The notes beneath the pieces are model-generated. The model ran no database searches. It was given only the letters and a program-made list of their open reading frames with translations, and had not been told where the DNA came from. A stretch of DNA of 64,000 bases. It comes from Diphasiastrum complanatum (taxonomy: Eukaryota; Streptophyta; Lycopodiopsida; Lycopodiales; Lycopodiaceae). The number at the start of each line of letters is the position of its first letter. The stretch's first letter is position 1. The stretch spans positions 48,271,971-48,335,970 of the forward strand of contig CM055107.1 in NCBI GenBank assembly GCA_029204225.1, read 5' to 3'. Shown here one piece after another: positions 61,368-64,000 of the stretch. The position numbers and the translations under genes are program-made.

Positions 61368-61379
61368 GCTCTGATACCA
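61368..61379 (-). promoter_or_regulatory. Primer-binding site (initiator Met tRNA)
   Basis: The element strand reads TGGTATCAGAGC immediately after the 5' LTR terminus CACA. This is the classical plant retrotransposon site complementary to the 3' end of initiator methionine tRNA, where minus-strand DNA synthesis is primed. It begins with no spacer after the LTR. Confidence 0.93.
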
Positions 61380-62032
61380 TGTGAAAAACTCAGATCCAAA
61401 AGATGCTAAAGTTTCATAAAGATCTTGGCCATGGAAGTTATGCACATCTAGATTGAAAAAATGATAGAAATTGTGATGTTAAGCATACTAAACATCAACT
61501 AAACATCAAAATCTGATCATAAGCTTCCACAAACAGAAACTTGCTGTCCCTGTCCGTACTTCAGAGCCTACAACCTGCATTTCACACGTGTGAAGCCATA
61601 GCAACAAAGAAATCACAATTCTAGTGGCTAGAATGCAAGATATGAACAAAAAAGTGAGAGAGAAGAAGATGGATCTTCAAAGAGCATAACATTCATTCAA
61701 TAGAATGAAAATGAGATATGTACATACTCGTGGAGATGGCTATTTATAGCAGCCATAGTGCCTCTTGGCCACTTGTCTAATGATAGGCTAAAATTGGGGT
61801 CCAATAGGATTCACCCATATACCTAGAAATTTGGTCAAATAGGAATGCACCAAATTATGAGCCAATAGAAGAGCTCCACACTCGACCTCCTCTAATTAAT
61901 GTGACCTCAAAAGTAGTGTACACATACTTTGGGCCTCTACATACATGTATGAACCTATCTCTAACTTTTATTTGGCCATAGGCCTACAAAATCTCAAGTT
62001 AGGAAAATACTACTAGTTGACAATTTTTCACA
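61380..62032 (-). repeat. 5' LTR of the young Copia element
   Basis: This 653-bp LTR matches 56172-56824 base for base as far as I could compare. On the element strand a TATA motif (TATAAATA) lies near 61741-61748, about 285 bp into the LTR, so U3 is roughly the first 300 bp and transcription should start shortly downstream. The LTR ends directly at the primer-binding site. Confidence 0.95.
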
Positions 62033-63000
62033 TGAACTAGTCGCGATGGTGAGTCATATGTGAGTCTAGATACTAGGAATCAATATCCTGTTTTTCTCCA
62101 ACTTTGGTCATGAAAGCTACTTCATCTGCTTCCTATTGTTGGATTGAGTAACTGGTCGAAGCAGAAATTTCTTGCTCTTGGAACTGCTTCTTCTTTTCGT
62201 TGCTGTACTTCAAAGTTCGGGAGTCCTTTTTTTCTTGGATATGAACTTCTGAATTTTTGAATATAGAGCTTGAGGATCCGATTCTAAGCCTGAGGAGGAT
62301 GTAGTTCTTTTGATTCACTCTTGTAAAGCATAGAATTACTCTTGATAGAGTGAGATGCTTACGGGTTGAAATTGCCATAAGCCAATTTTTGTAGGCTTCA
62401 GGTAGACTCAATAATAGAGTCATGACGACATTGGAATCTTCTATGATTGAGCCAGTTGTAGTCATCTGTTGAGGTGACTCAAAACACTATCTGTGTTAGA
62501 TCTTCTCAGGGTGAAAAATTTCTTCCTCAAGTGGAGTTTGGAAGTGACATCTATGATATCATAAAGAGTTGCTAGAATGCCCCATGCATTCTTAGCAGTC
62601 TGAACAACATGTATGTGACTGATTTGGGTGTTCTTAATGTTGAGAGTGATCATGGAAAAAGCCTTGCCATCTCTCAGTCTCCATTTGATGGCTGCGTCAC
62701 CTTCTGGTTTGAATTCAGTGCCATCAACGATGTCCCACAATTTTCTAGCTAGTAGTATGATTTGGACTTTCAAAGATGGTAGTTATCTCCATCGAGTGTG
62801 TCGAAGCAAGATCAGAAGTTATTAATCTCAGTTTTGTGGGGATAGAAGTGAATTTGATCATGAAATTTATGTAGTGAATCAACCTAATCATAGTTTGAGT
62901 ACTCAGGGGGGTTTGATGAGGTTGCTTATTGATATTATTTTGGTATGCTTTTTGTCTTTGATTACTTGATGGTTCGGAATTTGGATAACTCACATTTTGG

Positions 63001-64000
63001 TTAAGAATCTAGTTTGAGAAATATTCTTAAAATCCAATATGTCCAGGATGGGGAAGATTTTAGAATGATTTCCTATATATTTTCTAAGTTATGTATTAGA
63101 CATAAAATCTAGTATACTTTAGGAATTTAGTATCATTTAGATTCCAGAAAATTATGATTGATGAATCATAAGAATCTAACTATTTGTGATTGATGGATCA
63201 TATATATTAATCAGAGGACAATTAGAAAATACATTGATTCTTAAATATGAGGAGCAATTTCTAGTATATTAAAATGGTTGAGATTTCAGATTACTGATTT
63301 GGAAGTCTAAATCTCTTTACTCCAATATCTTATTGAGTCCTATTGGATCTCACAAGCATTTCTTGTAAGTAAATTATTTTTGCTTATCCAGAGTTTTGGT
63401 TATTTTAGTGGATTGTATTCTGCTACAGATGGCAGTCTACATGTGTTTGTGTATGAATTCAATCCACGTCTCTGGATTTATAGGAGACAGTTACATCTAT
63501 TGAGATTTAGATGGATTGTTGATTTCTTGCATGTGATGCTATAAATGGGGCTATTAACTTGTTAAAGTAACTACAGTACTTTGGATTGAGTTATAATAGT
63601 CTGAGACTTGATGGATCTCCTAGGGGATTGAATTTTTGTATTTCAACAACGGAAAGTTATATACAGCTAGCATGCATTCCAATATTGCAGATCATACACA
63701 TTACAAAACAGAGCATTGCGAAAATCGCTTCTATTGTCAGAACTGAATTTACAACATTCTTTTGAGCGCTATCTATTTCTCAGATCAGCATGTTGTCACA
63801 AGAGAGATGTTCTCTCTCACGAGTAATATGACTAGCTACTACTAATCTGTAAACTCACTCTGGAGCTATCTCGTTTTACAGTTACGTCTGTTCTATATCT
63901 ATGATCTCTTTCCTCTTTTGTTTTTTGTATTCTTCGTTGATCCTTTCTGTGATCAATCTAGGGAACTGATTAAGTCAAAGCTTTAATCAAAAGAAATGCA
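63001..64000. other. No gene seen at the right edge
   Basis: AT-rich sequence with no open frame over 60 codons. In the minus-strand sense this is upstream of the older Copia gag and should contain its 5' LTR and PBS, but no TGG-type PBS or LTR terminus was recognisable. The final 350 bp are pyrimidine-rich. Confidence 0.4.

Larger units (their letters stand above)
56172..62032 (-). mobile_element. Full-length young Ty1/Copia LTR retrotransposon
   Basis: This is a complete element in minus orientation. Its two LTRs (56172-56824 and 61380-62032) are both 653 bp and I found no difference reading them side by side. Both begin TGTGAAAAATTG and end with CACA on the element strand. The 5-bp sequence TGAAC occurs immediately outside both ends (56167-56171 and 62033-62037), a perfect target-site duplication. 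Next to the 5' LTR is a primer-binding site matching plant initiator-Met tRNA, and next to the 3' LTR a polypurine tract. Between them lies one uninterrupted gag-pol frame. Identical LTRs imply a very recent insertion. The element landed inside an older Copia (54711-63000), between that element's gag and protease. It is related to the truncated copy at 38159-39582, which shares the protein 3' end and the GAGGGAGTGTGA junction. Confidence 0.96.
54711..63000 (-). pseudogene. Older Copia element interrupted by the young one, with IN and RNase H deleted
   Basis: Reading down the minus strand, a gag starts near 62993 (MSYPNSEPSSNQRQ) and continues with frame changes through 62773-62133 (UBN2-type: KLWDIVDG, SHLNR, LLLSLPEAYKNW). 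The young element then intervenes. At 56100-55930 the protease C-terminus follows (VPNLTKNLLSISKIT), then RT at 55800-54817 (KARLIAK, LYVDDTLF, SSIGSLIYA) with several frameshifts. Between protease and RT the gag-pre-integrase and integrase domains are missing. After the RT the RNase H is missing, the sequence jumping to a final FRDMH peptide. A polypurine tract (TTAAGGGGGAG) ends at 54711, where an LTR-like start TGTTAG begins but is cut short by another gag fragment. No 5' LTR or PBS could be identified to the right. Confidence 0.85.

Overview
This window is nuclear DNA of a land plant. It is AT-rich and packed with plant-type LTR retrotransposon remains (Ty1/Copia and Ty3/Gypsy), CACTA (En/Spm) transposase pieces and long CT/GA/CA/TA microsatellites. 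It also holds one plant-type glycosyl hydrolase family 9 gene with eight exons and short GT-AG introns. The sequence does not fix the lineage further. No rRNA, tRNA, CRISPR or bacterial operon structure was seen.

Layout. 0.3-0.7 kb: a CACTA transposase tail. 0.8-2 kb: tandem and dispersed repeats. 2.5-3.65 kb: an unidentified minus-strand coding-like block. 4.15-11.8 kb: two direct copies of a ~1.5-kb repeat bracketing a broken Gypsy gag-protease. 14.7-16.0 kb: another broken Gypsy gag, followed by a large CT/CA microsatellite. 17.2-18.3, 23.3-25.8, 29.9-33.0 and 36.3-36.8 kb: copies, in both orientations, of one decayed Copia-derived family. 19.2-20.1 kb: a chain of splice-compatible exons of unknown function. 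26.2-28.7 kb: a minus-strand Copia integrase/RT pseudogene.

33.3-36.0 kb: the only recognisable host gene, a secreted class-B GH9 endo-beta-1,4-glucanase on the minus strand. Its splice model is clean, but it carries one single-base frameshift in a G-run. 38.2-39.6 kb: an internally deleted Copia ending in an LTR. 40.3-46.6 kb: a nest with two inverted LTRs of one family, a CACTA transposase-associated domain next to a broken SET-domain module, and a Copia pseudogene. 48.4-54.7 kb: a degenerate plus-strand Copia with a rearranged 5' LTR and a second gag fragment.

54.7-63.0 kb is a clear nest. A 5,861-bp Copia element (56172-62032, minus strand) has equal-length, apparently identical 653-bp LTRs, a perfect TGAAC target duplication, an initiator-Met PBS and an unbroken 1,316-codon gag-pol. 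It sits between gag and protease of an older Copia that has lost its integrase and RNase H. The young element looks autonomous except at one place: the protease active-site triplet reads Asn-Ser-Gly instead of Asp-Ser-Gly.

I did not find a convincing new multi-gene system. The best leads are the protease-mutant young Copia, the CACTA/SET association, the spliced unknown gene, and the frameshifted GH9 gene lying between inverted repeat copies. All identities were read by eye from motifs; no database search was run.
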